Below, piece by piece: positions 1 to 8,904 of a stretch of DNA of 64,000 nt (within the stretch, counting starts at the first letter, position 1; every line of letters starts with the position of its first letter). The notes under the pieces were generated by a model, which searched no databases, was not told the DNA's origin, and worked only from the letters and a program-made list of their open reading frames with translations. The translations under genes and the position numbers were made by a program. The DNA comes from Eubacteriaceae bacterium Marseille-Q4139 (GTDB lineage Bacteria > Bacillota > Clostridia > Lachnospirales > Lachnospiraceae): positions 1,577,865 to 1,641,864 of the forward strand of contig JAGTTQ010000001.1 in the NCBI GenBank assembly GCA_018223415.1. The letters run 5' to 3'.

Positions 1-29
1 GCATACATTACACGTTCTTTCTTCGTCAT
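1..29 (-). CDS. 5' end of an unidentified gene leaving the window
   Basis: An ATG on the minus strand at 29 is preceded by a good AAGGAG ribosome site. The visible residues are MTKKERVMY, after which the gene runs off the window edge. Nothing can be said about function. Confidence 0.5.
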
Positions 30-464
30 AATAATCTCCTTTCCGTTCTATGGGTTTCGCTTTTGATGCAAAAGATATCCAAAAACATTTTGCATAGAAT
101 CCTAAAAGATATCTAATTAAAAGTTTAACACGAAAAAGCAAGTTCATCCATTCGCTTTTTATACAAATATTTCCTATATTTTTTAACACTTATTACAAAA
201 CATATGCTAATTTGATCATTCTTCGGAATATTGCACCTCAAATTCATTCTGTTAAACATTGCATCAGCCCAAAAGAATCCCGATTCATTTCTTTTCAAGC
301 AGATGGTCCACATCTATCTTCATTTGTGCACTCACAGCCAAAAGTGTATGCCCGATACGCCTCCGAACAGACATACAGCTGCAAAAACTCTATGGTTCGA
401 CTTTCTACAAAACAAAAACAGCACCCGCCCGGCAATATGCCTTCTGGATGCTGTCTTCCTGTTT
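30..464. other. AT-rich intergenic region
   Basis: No convincing gene is seen in this 435-bp stretch. It holds an 8-bp inverted repeat, ATGCAAAA (66-73) and TTTTGCAT (88-95), just upstream of the leftward partial gene. That could be an operator or part of its promoter. Open frames on the plus strand here continue into the antisense of the next gene and look like shadows. Confidence 0.5.
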
Positions 465-1643
465 TTAAATTTCTCCGCCGGGCCCCCGTTCCATAGGAGC
501 GTCCTGCGCCGGGCCTTCGATGGCGCCTGTGCCGCCCATTCCTTCCGCCCGTTGGTATGTCCTGCTTTTGTAAACCGTAATTGCCTCACTGATGTTAGCC
601 GCATTGCCGCCTGCTATGAGCTTTTCCAGGGCTTCCAGCCGTTCCACCGTCAGAAAATCTTTCCCAACGTAAATTCCATATTCGTCGGCTGCTGTCAGGG
701 ACTGCTCTTTGATCTGGCCCTGAACCAGCTTCAGCTCACTTCCCGTACTTTCCAATTCCTCCGCCAGACGATCCAGTTCTTTTTTCCGGTTCCCAAAAAT
801 TTCATCGGAAATGATGGACTTGGTGACAGTCTCAAAGGTATTCAGTGCTTCGTTTTTCTTCCTGACAATCTGGGAAATATCCTGATCCAAATGTGCAATC
901 TCATCATCAAACTTTTCCAGATTATAGCTGGACTCGTTTTTGTCCTTCCGAATCGTTCTGGCAATCGCCCGGATTTTCCTCTCATTTTCCCGGATACGGT
1001 TCCGAAGAACCCGCCCTTCCTTCAAAACCTCCATATGGTGCATCTTCGTCCGGTTTCCGATCATCACATAAATTCCTCCGAACAGAAGAATCGCAGCCAG
1101 ATAAATTCCAAACAGATAAAAGGAGTTCCGGTTCGGTATCAGAAAATATACGCCGCAGGGAACTGCCAGAAAGCAGACTAAAAGCATCAGCATCAGTACG
1201 CCGGCCTCCCGCAGCCCGCGGGTAAAGTACAGCGCATAGTAAAAGCCGCTTCTGCAATATCCCGGCACATGGTTTGCCTGAAAAAGCGTCTTCATCTGCC
1301 CCTTTATTTCCTTATTTTCCCGTACCAGGCTTGACGTGTCCTCTTCAATCCGCTCTTTGATCCCCTGACTTTTCGCCTTTTCCCTTTTCTGGCGGACTTT
1401 TTTCAGCCGCTCACGTGCTTTGTCAATCTCGGCATCATAGCTGCCTGTAATTTCCTCTTCCCTCTGTTTTACTGTTGCGGCCACCGCATCCGCCGCCATC
1501 TTTTGTTCTGTTTTCAGCGACCGTTCCAGCTTTTTTTCCTTGTCCTCCAGTTCGCGTTCCTTCTGCCTTAATTCCTCCAGCTTCTTTACCGCCTCTTTTG
1601 CACCGGTGAAAAAAGCCGTATAGTTGGTAATCGCCTGTGCCAT
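465..1643 (-). CDS. Coiled-coil protein with two central membrane segments, unknown function
   Basis: A 392-aa protein. Residues about 15-125 are a charged heptad-rich coiled coil rich in K, E and R. Two hydrophobic segments lie near residues 147-172 and 178-195 (around LMLMLLVCFLAV and YLAAILLFGGIYVMIG). A second coiled coil covers about 210-320. The C-terminus is Gly/Pro-rich. The layout suggests a membrane-anchored protein with two cytoplasmic coiled-coil arms. I do not recognise a family. It diverges from the small gene at 1853. Confidence 0.7.
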   Translation of the reverse strand: MAQAITNYTAFFTGAKEAVKKLEELRQKERELEDKEKKLERSLKTEQKMAADAVAATVKQREEEITGSYDAEIDKARERLKKVRQKREKAKSQGIKERIEEDTSSLVRENKEIKGQMKTLFQANHVPGYCRSGFYYALYFTRGLREAGVLMLMLLVCFLAVPCGVYFLIPNRNSFYLFGIYLAAILLFGGIYVMIGNRTKMHHMEVLKEGRVLRNRIRENERKIRAIARTIRKDKNESSYNLEKFDDEIAHLDQDISQIVRKKNEALNTFETVTKSIISDEIFGNRKKELDRLAEELESTGSELKLVQGQIKEQSLTAADEYGIYVGKDFLTVERLEALEKLIAGGNAANISEAITVYKSRTYQRAEGMGGTGAIEGPAQDAPMERGPGGEI

Positions 1644-1747
1644 CTTTCGTCCTCCTGGATCATGAAATTGTCTGTACCAGTCAAAAATATCTACTAATAG
1701 ATTACTACACTTTTTTCATGCACACAAGGGAGAATTCTCAAAAAAAC

Positions 1748-1776
1748 CTTTCGCAATCCCTGGTTTTATCTTATAA
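1748..1776 (+). promoter_or_regulatory. Putative promoter for the gene at 1853
   Basis: A perfect -10 box TATAAT at 1771-1776 follows a weak -35 TTTCGC at 1748-1753 with a 17-bp spacer, about 75 bp upstream of the start codon. The call rests on the -10 box and spacing only. Confidence 0.4.
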
Positions 1777-1852
1777 TAGCCGCATAAGCGAAGAACATGC
1801 GGGAAATGAGAATGTGAGAACCGCAAGACTTTTAAGGAAAAGGAGAGGCTCA

Positions 1853-2119
1853 ATGTTCCGAATGTGGGGAAAATTATGGAAAGACAATCATCTGGTAAAA
1901 GACACCGTTGCCTGCTGCGGCGACTACACAATGTCCAGAACCCAGATGGTATTTCAGACTTTGGATGAGATCTGCCATACGTTCGATTTAGAGCGTCCGA
2001 TCTGGCTGGAACCCAACATCAAAGACTTCCAGCTCCGGTCCAAAACGCGCTTTACAAATGACAGCTTTATTGAAACCATAGATTTCGATTACCTGGAAAT
2101 CCAGGTTCTCGAAGAGTAA
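1853..2119 (+). CDS. Small conserved-looking protein, unknown function
   Basis: An 88-aa protein starting MFRMWGKLWK and ending EIQVLEE. The start at 1853 is chosen because AAAAGGAGAGG lies just upstream; a longer frame back to 1637 lacks a ribosome site. The protein has no signal peptide or membrane segment and is rich in aromatic and acidic residues. It has its own promoter-like sequence. The IS1182-type element begins 15 bp after the stop, so any downstream partner has been separated from it. Confidence 0.65.
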   Translation: MFRMWGKLWKDNHLVKDTVACCGDYTMSRTQMVFQTLDEICHTFDLERPIWLEPNIKDFQLRSKTRFTNDSFIETIDFDYLEIQVLEE

Positions 2120-2134
2120 ATCCACCTGAGAAAA

Positions 2135-3995
2135 GGGAGTGTCGCAAAATCATCAAAATAGATGATTGAGCGGCACTTCTGCTTGTTACAGCAAAAAATC
2201 CGGCGCTCCCTATGGTTTCAGAGCAGATCGCCGGATTTTTGCCGTACTTTAATAAAACCTTTCGGTTTTATGATTTTTCTATGCAGTTTTTACTTCAAAC
2301 AGATGGCTTCCTGTCCGGCCATTTTGGATCTTAGCATGCAATTTATTCAGATTATACCCCAGGCACAGCAGTAGGATCTCCAGTTTTACCTTCGTTTTCC
2401 CTCTCAGCAGAAATCTCTGGAATTCATAATCGTTTTTCAACACCCCAAAGGCTCCTTCTACTTGAATCGAACGGTTTGTCCGATACTGGATCCCTTTTTC
2501 GCTTATGATGTTCTCATAAGATTCCCGACGCTTTTTCAAAAAGTTTTTGGAAAGATACAGCCTCTTATTTCCCTTTGCCCTCGTACATTTTTTCTTATAC
2601 GGACATCCGCCGCAATCCTCACATTCATATACTGTTACCTCGGACTGATAGCCGCTTTTGCTTTTCTGCTTCTTTTTAAACACTTCTCTCAGTGTTTTTC
2701 CTGCATGACAGGTGTAGGTGTCTGTCTCTTCCTTATACGCCATATTTTCCCGTTTACTGATGTCTTTCTTAAAACTTCTCTTTTTCCATTTTTCGTAGGT
2801 CTGCGGTTTGATGTAAGGGATCTGACCCTGGCTTTTCAGATATTCATAAGCCTCTTCGCTTTCATACCCCGAATCCGCAGTCACACTGGGATATCGAAAT
2901 CCCAGGTTCACTTCCATGTTTTTCAGAAACGGCACCAGTGTCCATACATCATTCCGATCCTGAAAAATCCCAGCTGCCACAATGTATTCGCTGTCCACTG
3001 CGATCTGGACGTTATATCCAGGTTTCAGCTGGGCATTCCTCATATGATCATCCTTCATGTGCATAAAAGTGGCATCCGGATCCGTCTTGCAGTAGTTATT
3101 CCGGCCCTGGAAACTAGCTGTATGCCAGTCATAGATCGTCTGGCGTTCCAGAAACCGGCGGAACAGTTCCAGATATTTTTGATTCCGGCTTTTGCGTTTT
3201 CCTCTTCCATGTACCAAAACCGTCCCATCCAGACGGCACCGTTCTTCCAGAAACCGGCAGATTTCCTGAAGATCCTGGGTACGGCTTTCCTCTCCCACAT
3301 GGAACCCGCAGATATAATCCTGGTTCAGAAGACAGACTGCCTCCTGAATCCGTTCGTACATCTTTGCTTCCCATTTCCCCACCGATTTCTTCCAGACGAA
3401 GGTATATTTATTGGCACAGGCTTCCAGTTTTGTCCCATCAATAAATACGGTTTCTTTTGATAATTCTCCGCTTGCTTCCAGGCGGCAGACCATCTGGTAG
3501 AACAGATTTTCACAGGCATCTGCCAGAAAACCGGTTCGGAAACGGGCAATGGTGCTGTGATCCGGTGCTTTTTGTCCGGCAAGCAGCCACATAAAGTTGA
3601 TGTCGCGTCTGCATGCGGTTTCAATTTTTCTGGATGAATAGATGTTCTGGGAATAGGCATAAGTCAGGATCTTGAACATGGTCTTTGGGTCCACTGCCGG
3701 ATTTCTGCCTTTGGCAGAGTAAGCCTGATACAGCAAGCTGTAATCTAAATCCTCCAATTCGTGGCTCAGCAGTCGAACAGAATCATCATCAGGAACCAAA
3801 CCTTCCAAATTTAATGGCAAAACCAGTTGATAAGGCTCACCGAATTCGGTATAATTTTTATGGTATTTTAATTTACTGGTCATATCTTATTATACCATGG
3901 ATTACGGGCTCTTCAGGGTCCGTTTTCTGTTTTCAGGGCATAAAAAAGGAGCCGCTGCTCCATAGATGATTACTCATCTATTTTGCAACGGCTCC
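2135..3995 (-). mobile_element. IS1182-family insertion sequence
   Basis: An element of about 1.86 kb with one transposase. The ends are imperfect inverted repeats that share GCAAAAT at their inner side: 2135-2150 reads GGGAGTGTCGCAAAAT, and the complement of 3980-3995 reads GGAGCCGTTGCAAAAT. I could not define a target duplication with confidence. The right end abuts the end of a TnpV remnant. Confidence 0.75.
2279..3883 (-). CDS. IS1182-family transposase
   Basis: A 534-aa DDE transposase. The N-terminal part carries the family's typical region around DHSTIARFR. Catalytic acidic residues are visible in the FIDGTKLEA, TADSGYES and VEGAFGVLKND motifs (D, D, E). A Cys-rich insert, CEDCGGCPYKKKC, precedes the last motif, as is common in IS1182/IS1380-like enzymes. 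The length is normal and no frameshift is visible, so the enzyme may be active. Confidence 0.9.
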   Translation of the reverse strand: MTSKLKYHKNYTEFGEPYQLVLPLNLEGLVPDDDSVRLLSHELEDLDYSLLYQAYSAKGRNPAVDPKTMFKILTYAYSQNIYSSRKIETACRRDINFMWLLAGQKAPDHSTIARFRTGFLADACENLFYQMVCRLEASGELSKETVFIDGTKLEACANKYTFVWKKSVGKWEAKMYERIQEAVCLLNQDYICGFHVGEESRTQDLQEICRFLEERCRLDGTVLVHGRGKRKSRNQKYLELFRRFLERQTIYDWHTASFQGRNNYCKTDPDATFMHMKDDHMRNAQLKPGYNVQIAVDSEYIVAAGIFQDRNDVWTLVPFLKNMEVNLGFRYPSVTADSGYESEEAYEYLKSQGQIPYIKPQTYEKWKKRSFKKDISKRENMAYKEETDTYTCHAGKTLREVFKKKQKSKSGYQSEVTVYECEDCGGCPYKKKCTRAKGNKRLYLSKNFLKKRRESYENIISEKGIQYRTNRSIQVEGAFGVLKNDYEFQRFLLRGKTKVKLEILLLCLGYNLNKLHAKIQNGRTGSHLFEVKTA

Positions 3996-4311
3996 TTTCG
4001 TTTAAGTATATACAAGTTCGAATAATTTCCTCCGCACGGTTGCGGATACTGTTCATGCGGCGCACCCATTCTATTTGGTCAGCCGCTTTGAGTGCTTCGG
4101 TTCCGCCCTCCTGCTTTGCCATAGCGGGAACGATGATTTCCATGCGCTTGTTACAGGCTTGGTCGATCTCGAACAGATACTTGAACAGAGTTCCCTCCAG
4201 CACATAGTTGTTGTAGAGGATTTTACGGTACTATATACTGTTACTCTCGCCCTGCAATTCATCATCGCGGATCAAACACTCGTACAGAGGGGTGATTTTT
4301 TCGTTTCTCAT
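3970..4311 (-). pseudogene. Fusion remnant: serine-recombinase N-terminus joined to TnpV
   Basis: From ATG at 4311 the frame reads MRNEKITPLYECLIRDDELQ then GESNSI. This is the start of a Tn4451-type serine recombinase; compare RLSHEDELQGESNSI in the recombinase at 40573. A TAG follows at 4231-4233. The same frame then continues as a TnpV-type protein (FEIDQACNKRM, DQIEWVRRMNSIRNRAEEI) to 3970, inside the IS1182 end. The joint suggests that a mobilizable transposon was deleted here, leaving the two gene ends fused. It is not expected to be functional. Confidence 0.7.
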
Positions 4312-4460
4312 GGCTGTATCTCCTGAAATGAAAATGCCCTAAGTGTTCCCTTCACTAACCATGACAAAAGCCATGATTAAAAAGTCACTTAGAGCATATA
4401 TCACCACTTACTGCTGAGATATTCCCTTATCTTTTCCAGAACCATCTCCGCCTTCTCATA

Positions 4461-4799
4461 CTACTCTTCTGCTTCCCTTTTAGAAACAATGGCGAAATCC
4501 TCATAGTCCGCTTTTTCTCTCAGCCTGTAAGCCAACGTTATAATCTTTGATACTTCCCGATCAAAAATCCCCTCTTTTACATAATGCTGGTTAAAAAAAG
4601 CGATCACTCCAGAATGCTTTGATGAATCGAATGCACTCATAATTGTAACGGCTCTTAATCCATGAAAAATGGCATAATAGGAGCGATTGACAGACGCTTT
4701 ATATCCACCCTTTTCAAGCATAACCTGAGCCATCTCCAAATCTTCCATTGCTTTTTCATATCTGTACTTTGACAGGTCTCTATTTATGCCGCCTTCCAT
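4461..4799 (-). CDS. hepT: HEPN-domain toxin HepT, C-terminally truncated by a TAG
   Basis: A 112-aa HEPN protein starting MEGGINRDLSKYRYEKA. The conserved NRSYYAIFH segment carries the R-x6-H HEPN RNase motif and is followed by SKHSGVIAFF. HepT toxins are RNases (or tRNA-targeting) that are neutralised by the MntA partner. The frame is stopped by TAG at 4461-4463, but it stays open for another 19 codons (YEKAEMVLEKIREYLSSKW) to TGA at 4401. The natural C-terminus has therefore been cut by one nonsense change. The gene overlaps mntA by 16 bp, a typical two-gene operon. Confidence 0.8.
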   Translation of the reverse strand: MEGGINRDLSKYRYEKAMEDLEMAQVMLEKGGYKASVNRSYYAIFHGLRAVTIMSAFDSSKHSGVIAFFNQHYVKEGIFDREVSKIITLAYRLREKADYEDFAIVSKREAEE

Positions 4800-5110
4800 A
4801 ATGTCACACCCTCTCTCCGTACATTGCTGTAAAATGGAAGTACATTTTCCCACTTCCGGAAGGTTTCATAATCAATATCAATGACAGAAAACACTCGATT
4901 GTACTTCAAGTTCATATCTACAATAAAATCCAAAAGATGATCTTCCAGATTCTCATCTATTGTTCCATGAATCAGCAACGCAATATCCACATCAGATTCC
5001 TCCGTGCTGGTTCCACGGGCCACAGAGCCATATAAAATAATTTGCTCCAGCTTTTCTCCCATCATCGGCACAACACCATCTACAAATTCCTTTAAGGCAG
5101 TCTGTTCCAT
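4784..5110 (-). CDS. mntA: MntA-type nucleotidyltransferase antitoxin
   Basis: A 108-aa protein. The nucleotidyltransferase signature ILYGSVARGTSTEESDVDIA holds the GSxxxG and DxD residues. In this family the enzyme AMPylates the HepT partner and blocks its RNase activity. The start at 5110 (MEQTALKEF) is preceded by GGAGGTGCCGGA. It is upstream of and overlaps hepT, the usual order. Confidence 0.82.
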   Translation of the reverse strand: MEQTALKEFVDGVVPMMGEKLEQIILYGSVARGTSTEESDVDIALLIHGTIDENLEDHLLDFIVDMNLKYNRVFSVIDIDYETFRKWENVLPFYSNVRREGVTLWKAA

Positions 5111-5248
5111 TCCGGCACCTCCTTCACGGTGATTCCTGTCTCTTTTAATTATTATACACGATATCCCGGACATTTTCATCATATGCGATAATTTTTTTCA
5201 GACATTTTCTTTTTTGATTGTTTTCTCCATATACTAGAGTTACTTTAA

Positions 5249-5280
5249 GAAAAAAAGAAGTGGCTGTTTTAAAGCCACTC
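5249..5280 (-). terminator. Rho-independent terminator
   Basis: On the minus strand, AGTGGCTTTAAAACAGCCACT is followed by a T-rich run. It lies 10 bp after the DUF5688 stop and separates that operon from mntA/hepT. Confidence 0.75.
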
Positions 5281-5289
5281 CTCATTACA

Positions 5290-6012
5290 TCAGAATATCA
5301 TCTCTCCATCTGCATTCATGCCTTCAATCCTCTCGCTGGCTCTCCGATAGATATATGCAGAATCTGCCAATACATCTTTTTGCTGCATAATTGTTCGATT
5401 GATAGATCTCACCAGTTCCGCAGCCCTTCTTAGCTGGATTTCCTCTTCCCATTTCAAGAGAATTACCTCATGAACACTAGAAGGAAGGACTAACAGATCA
5501 CCGCCAATCCGCTCTGCGGCAAGCTTCAAAATACCTGGATACAGTACCGCAGCAGCGCCATGAACACCCGACCGATTAGTTAAAACATACATTATGTAGC
5601 CTCTATGATGCATCATGCTATCAGCAAGAATCTCTTTTTTCAATTCTTCATTACCGCTTGCTACTGCCATCTTCCCGATCATTTCTCTTAAAACTAATTC
5701 CAGTGGCCGCAGAACTGCCGGCCGGCATCGCGGCGTATTTTGATCAGCCAGTTTCCAGAACTCCTCCTCCTTTATTTTCATCCACCGCAGCCAATCTTTA
5801 GTAAGCCTCATTTCTACCTGTTCTTTCTGAGGAGAATCATCTGATAAGTCCAAAGCCAATACAGCAGTCAGGTTCCCCCAGACAGACTTTTTTACACTTT
5901 TCTCCAACAAATCCTGATTTCCCCCAATTCCTTCTATGTGATAGACAATTCTGCTTTTATCAACCTTACCTTCTTCCAGCATCCTATATATTTTTTCTGA
6001 TAAATTTTTCAT
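5290..6012 (-). CDS. DUF5688-family protein
   Basis: A 240-aa soluble protein with features I associate with DUF5688: an LTNRSGVHGAAAVLYPG block, LPSSVHEVILL, and a C-terminal LADSAYIYRRASERIEG. The biochemical role is unknown. It ends just before a good terminator and is the last gene of a leftward run with the Rad52-like and YqaJ-like genes, so it may be co-transcribed with the recombination module. Confidence 0.65.
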   Translation of the reverse strand: MKNLSEKIYRMLEEGKVDKSRIVYHIEGIGGNQDLLEKSVKKSVWGNLTAVLALDLSDDSPQKEQVEMRLTKDWLRWMKIKEEEFWKLADQNTPRCRPAVLRPLELVLREMIGKMAVASGNEELKKEILADSMMHHRGYIMYVLTNRSGVHGAAAVLYPGILKLAAERIGGDLLVLPSSVHEVILLKWEEEIQLRRAAELVRSINRTIMQQKDVLADSAYIYRRASERIEGMNADGEMIF

Positions 6013-6048
6013 AGCTGCCTCCTTTGTACTTACTTAATACATTCTTTT

Positions 6049-6750
6049 TCACGCGCTTTTTCTGTCCTTCGATTTTCTTAAATCCCTCATAACGCAGGAA
6101 TAAATAGAATCTGTCATTTCTTCTAAGGAAGATATTTGATACCGGTTCAATATCCGTTCAAGGCTGACACCTGTTCTTTCCATCTCCTGTTCCAGGGCCC
6201 CCATTTGAAAACTGTCCGCCGGTACAACCGCCATCCGTCTTTTCAGCTCCCATTGATAAACGGTCTGCCCCACACCATTTGCAATACAAAGCCGGTCAAT
6301 TATGCGATCCTCATTGTATCCGATGTTCTGTACCTGAAATCGCTCCTCGCTGTACCATTTGCCTCCTTTCTGTCTAATTTTCGCTTTTTCTGCTGGAATC
6401 CAAATGAAGGGAGCTGTGTAAAGCTCCCTTCCAATTCCCCAATTAAAACAGGCACGTTTAAAGCTGTCTGATGCCTGCCCTTTCTCCTTTTCGGCATAGC
6501 TCATAGTTCCTACATCCTGCTTTGCTACCCATTGCTGTTTTTCCGGATCCCAAATTTCTACGGTACAATACAGGTTTCCATCTAAAATCTGATGGCTCCT
6601 TTTCCAGCCAAAAGGGGTAAGTACCTCATCCAGGATTTTCTGGTCTACTCTTGCATCCTTAAACAGCAGGATGCTCATGCCTTTTTCATTAACTGCTCCA
6701 GCACGGCACTCAATCTCCTCCGTGCGCAGAAGTCTTATTTTGAAATTCAA
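6049..6750 (-). CDS. Rad52-like single-strand annealing protein
   Basis: A 233-aa protein. The motif string KGQASDSFKRACFNWGIGRE (residues about 88-107) is characteristic of phage Rad52/Rad22-like annealing proteins and is followed by LYTAPFIWIP. Such proteins coat and anneal single-stranded DNA during recombination. It lies next to a YqaJ-type exonuclease, forming a classic exonuclease/annealase pair. The C-terminal third is less conserved. The family call rests on motif memory, not on a search. Confidence 0.72.
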   Translation of the reverse strand: MNFKIRLLRTEEIECRAGAVNEKGMSILLFKDARVDQKILDEVLTPFGWKRSHQILDGNLYCTVEIWDPEKQQWVAKQDVGTMSYAEKEKGQASDSFKRACFNWGIGRELYTAPFIWIPAEKAKIRQKGGKWYSEERFQVQNIGYNEDRIIDRLCIANGVGQTVYQWELKRRMAVVPADSFQMGALEQEMERTGVSLERILNRYQISSLEEMTDSIYSCVMRDLRKSKDRKSA

Positions 6751-6791
6751 CTGTATTCCCTCCCATCTTATCAGTCTATAATAAGCCTCTC

Positions 6792-7718
6792 CTATGCCGC
6801 GCGAACTCTAAATTGTCTGTAATGAGACTCTTTCGTAAATTTCTGGTATAGCCCCGGCAGTACCTCCTGGATTCGTTTTGTATCCAACATAGTCTTCTCC
6901 ACATTTTTCCAGGTTACTTGGTACCGTTCGCTGACTGCTTTCTCATTATCTTTCAGGTATAATTTTATTTCCTGCTCAATCTGCATCTGCTCCTGCTTGA
7001 GCACATCAATCTGCCGGATCAAATCCTCTCTCCGATCAAGCTTTCCATCAAAGCCCACCAGCCGGATTTCGCTTCCTCTATTTGCTGTGTGATAATAGTT
7101 TGTTAAAACCTCATCGCAGGCTTTAGAGCCATCTGGTTCCGGTATGATTCTAGGGAGCACATACTGCGTCCAGAATGCCTGCTCCACAGCGATCAGTTTT
7201 TGTATGATTTCCTCGTCCCATGTGATTTTGCGATATTGGAAATCTTTTCCCAAAATTACTACCGCAAGATACCATGTCCGTTTGCCGGTTACTGCCATAT
7301 AATGAAGGCACTGGATAAGGTAATGGGATGGAATCTGCCCATCCTCCCATTTATCTGCATTATATACACTGGCAGTCTTGCATTCCAACCCGGCATCCTG
7401 TCCCACAATCAGACGATCTACATTAGCCAGCATAAACGGAAATTCATCATTTCGATACAACTGGCCCGACCGACGTACTTTTAAGCCGGTCGTTTCTGTA
7501 AAACGTCTTGCCACATACTCTTCCAGATCTCTTCCCTGCCGCATGGCTTCGCAATCCAAGTCTTCGTCCTCTTCCGTCGTCTTTTCCTGATAAACTTTCA
7601 TTGGACTGCTGTAAGGATTTAAACCGCAGATCGCCCCAGCATCAGATCCACCTATGCCTGTTTTCCGAAGCTTAAGCCATTCTTCTCTGGACATTCCCTT
7701 TGTTGATATCCGAATCAT
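6792..7718 (-). CDS. YqaJ / lambda-exonuclease family nuclease
   Basis: A 308-aa protein. The N-terminus reads WLKLRKTGIGGSDAGAICG (YqaJ motif I). The core holds LANVDRLIVGQDAGLECKTA, with the D and ExK residues of the PD-(D/E)XK nuclease fold, followed by YLIQCLHYMAVTGKRTWYLA. These enzymes resect 5' strands for annealing-type recombination. The C-terminal 70 residues form a helical tail. Its neighbour is the Rad52-like gene, 41 bp downstream. Confidence 0.85.
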   Translation of the reverse strand: MIRISTKGMSREEWLKLRKTGIGGSDAGAICGLNPYSSPMKVYQEKTTEEDEDLDCEAMRQGRDLEEYVARRFTETTGLKVRRSGQLYRNDEFPFMLANVDRLIVGQDAGLECKTASVYNADKWEDGQIPSHYLIQCLHYMAVTGKRTWYLAVVILGKDFQYRKITWDEEIIQKLIAVEQAFWTQYVLPRIIPEPDGSKACDEVLTNYYHTANRGSEIRLVGFDGKLDRREDLIRQIDVLKQEQMQIEQEIKLYLKDNEKAVSERYQVTWKNVEKTMLDTKRIQEVLPGLYQKFTKESHYRQFRVRAA

Positions 7719-7865
7719 TCTGCATTTCCTCCTTCATCTTGACTTTTCTCCACTTTCATCTTTTTCATAGCTTTCTTCTTTCATTCCCCGCTGCACAGCG
7801 GCATCAAATTCCCGTTGATGTAAGAGATTTCCGTCCCGTCCTATCGAGGGCGGTTCTGCCAAAAC

Positions 7866-8318
7866 TTATCGCGCCTCATTAAATTTAAATCCCATATCAC
7901 TCTCAAGATTCTCGATATCTACCGCCAGATACTTCCGGTAAATACCATCGCAATCTGAAAGCCGGCATGATATATCCGTATAGTCGCATACCCATTTCAT
8001 ATCCTCTAACGGATTAAGACGCCTCAATTCATCAATTTCTTTTTGAATTTTGCAGCGTTCTTTTTCTCCTTCTTCCGTAGTATCTGTTTCGTGTTTTCTT
8101 TCTTCCCTCTCTTTGATGGCATCTTTTATAACATCTCTTAATTCTGACTGCACCATTAGAAAGACTTTGTCGGTAATTGTATATAGGGTGATTTCTACCC
8201 CATTTCTCTTCAAATCATCAACAATCTCTCCGAGGTCGTAATTGAACCCATCTATTATAGCGAGGTCTGACCGGCTGCACTCTAAAATTTCCATAAGCAG
8301 ATACTCTCTGATTCCCAT
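7866..8318 (-). CDS. Hypothetical protein
   Basis: A 150-aa acidic protein starting MGIREYLLMEILECSRSD, with a charged middle (KEREERKHETDTTEEGEKER) likely to be helical. It has no signal or membrane segment. It lies between the DUF932 gene and the exonuclease, all leftward, so it is probably part of the same recombination/accessory operon. I do not recognise it. Confidence 0.6.
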   Translation of the reverse strand: MGIREYLLMEILECSRSDLAIIDGFNYDLGEIVDDLKRNGVEITLYTITDKVFLMVQSELRDVIKDAIKEREERKHETDTTEEGEKERCKIQKEIDELRRLNPLEDMKWVCDYTDISCRLSDCDGIYRKYLAVDIENLESDMGFKFNEAR

Positions 8319-8888
8319 CTTTTATTCCTCCTGCATAATAAAAGAGACCCACATTTCTGCAGGTCTCAACCATACTTCTTGTGCCGCAGGCATTACGCTG
8401 CCTGAACGAGCTGATAGGCCTGATCGATTAACAGGTTTCCCTCTACTGTTTTGGCAAAGAGACTCTCTCTGTAATTTGATCGCTCCTTTAAAGGCTTTGC
8501 ATGAGTGGCGAAATCCGATACTGCATTGATGAAGCGGTACCCATTCCTTCCAATCCCCTTTAAATCTGGTGCTTCAAAATAACGGGATTTTACTTCTTCC
8601 CTTAGCCGAAGAATGTTCTTTCTCTGCTGCGGCGTAGCATTCTCCGCCATAGGAAACAATGTATCCGTATATGCATATATCTGCTGGTCTGAAAGCTTTT
8701 TGTGATTTAATACATCAATCGTTTTCCCTAATTCCGTCATATAATTTTCTGCAAAGAAAAGAGTCCTCCTTGCATCCTCCAGTTTCCCTTGAATATCACC
8801 CACATGGTTTGCTGACCAGCTTCTTTTAGCCGCTGATAATGCCAGATTCAGGGTATTCTGGCATACAACTCTTATCGGTGTCATGGCT

Positions 8889-8902
8889 GCTTTAATAGCG
8901 CC
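8889..8902. repeat. Target duplication, left copy (IS30 element)
   Basis: GCTTTAATAGCGCC, identical to 11061-11074 on the other side of the element. Removing one copy with the element restores the DUF932 reading frame. Confidence 0.8.
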
Positions 8903-8904
8903 GG

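Noticed and set aside
231..1181. Long plus-strand frame opposite the coiled-coil gene
   Set aside because: Antisense shadow of the gene at 465-1643; no ribosome site and atypical composition.
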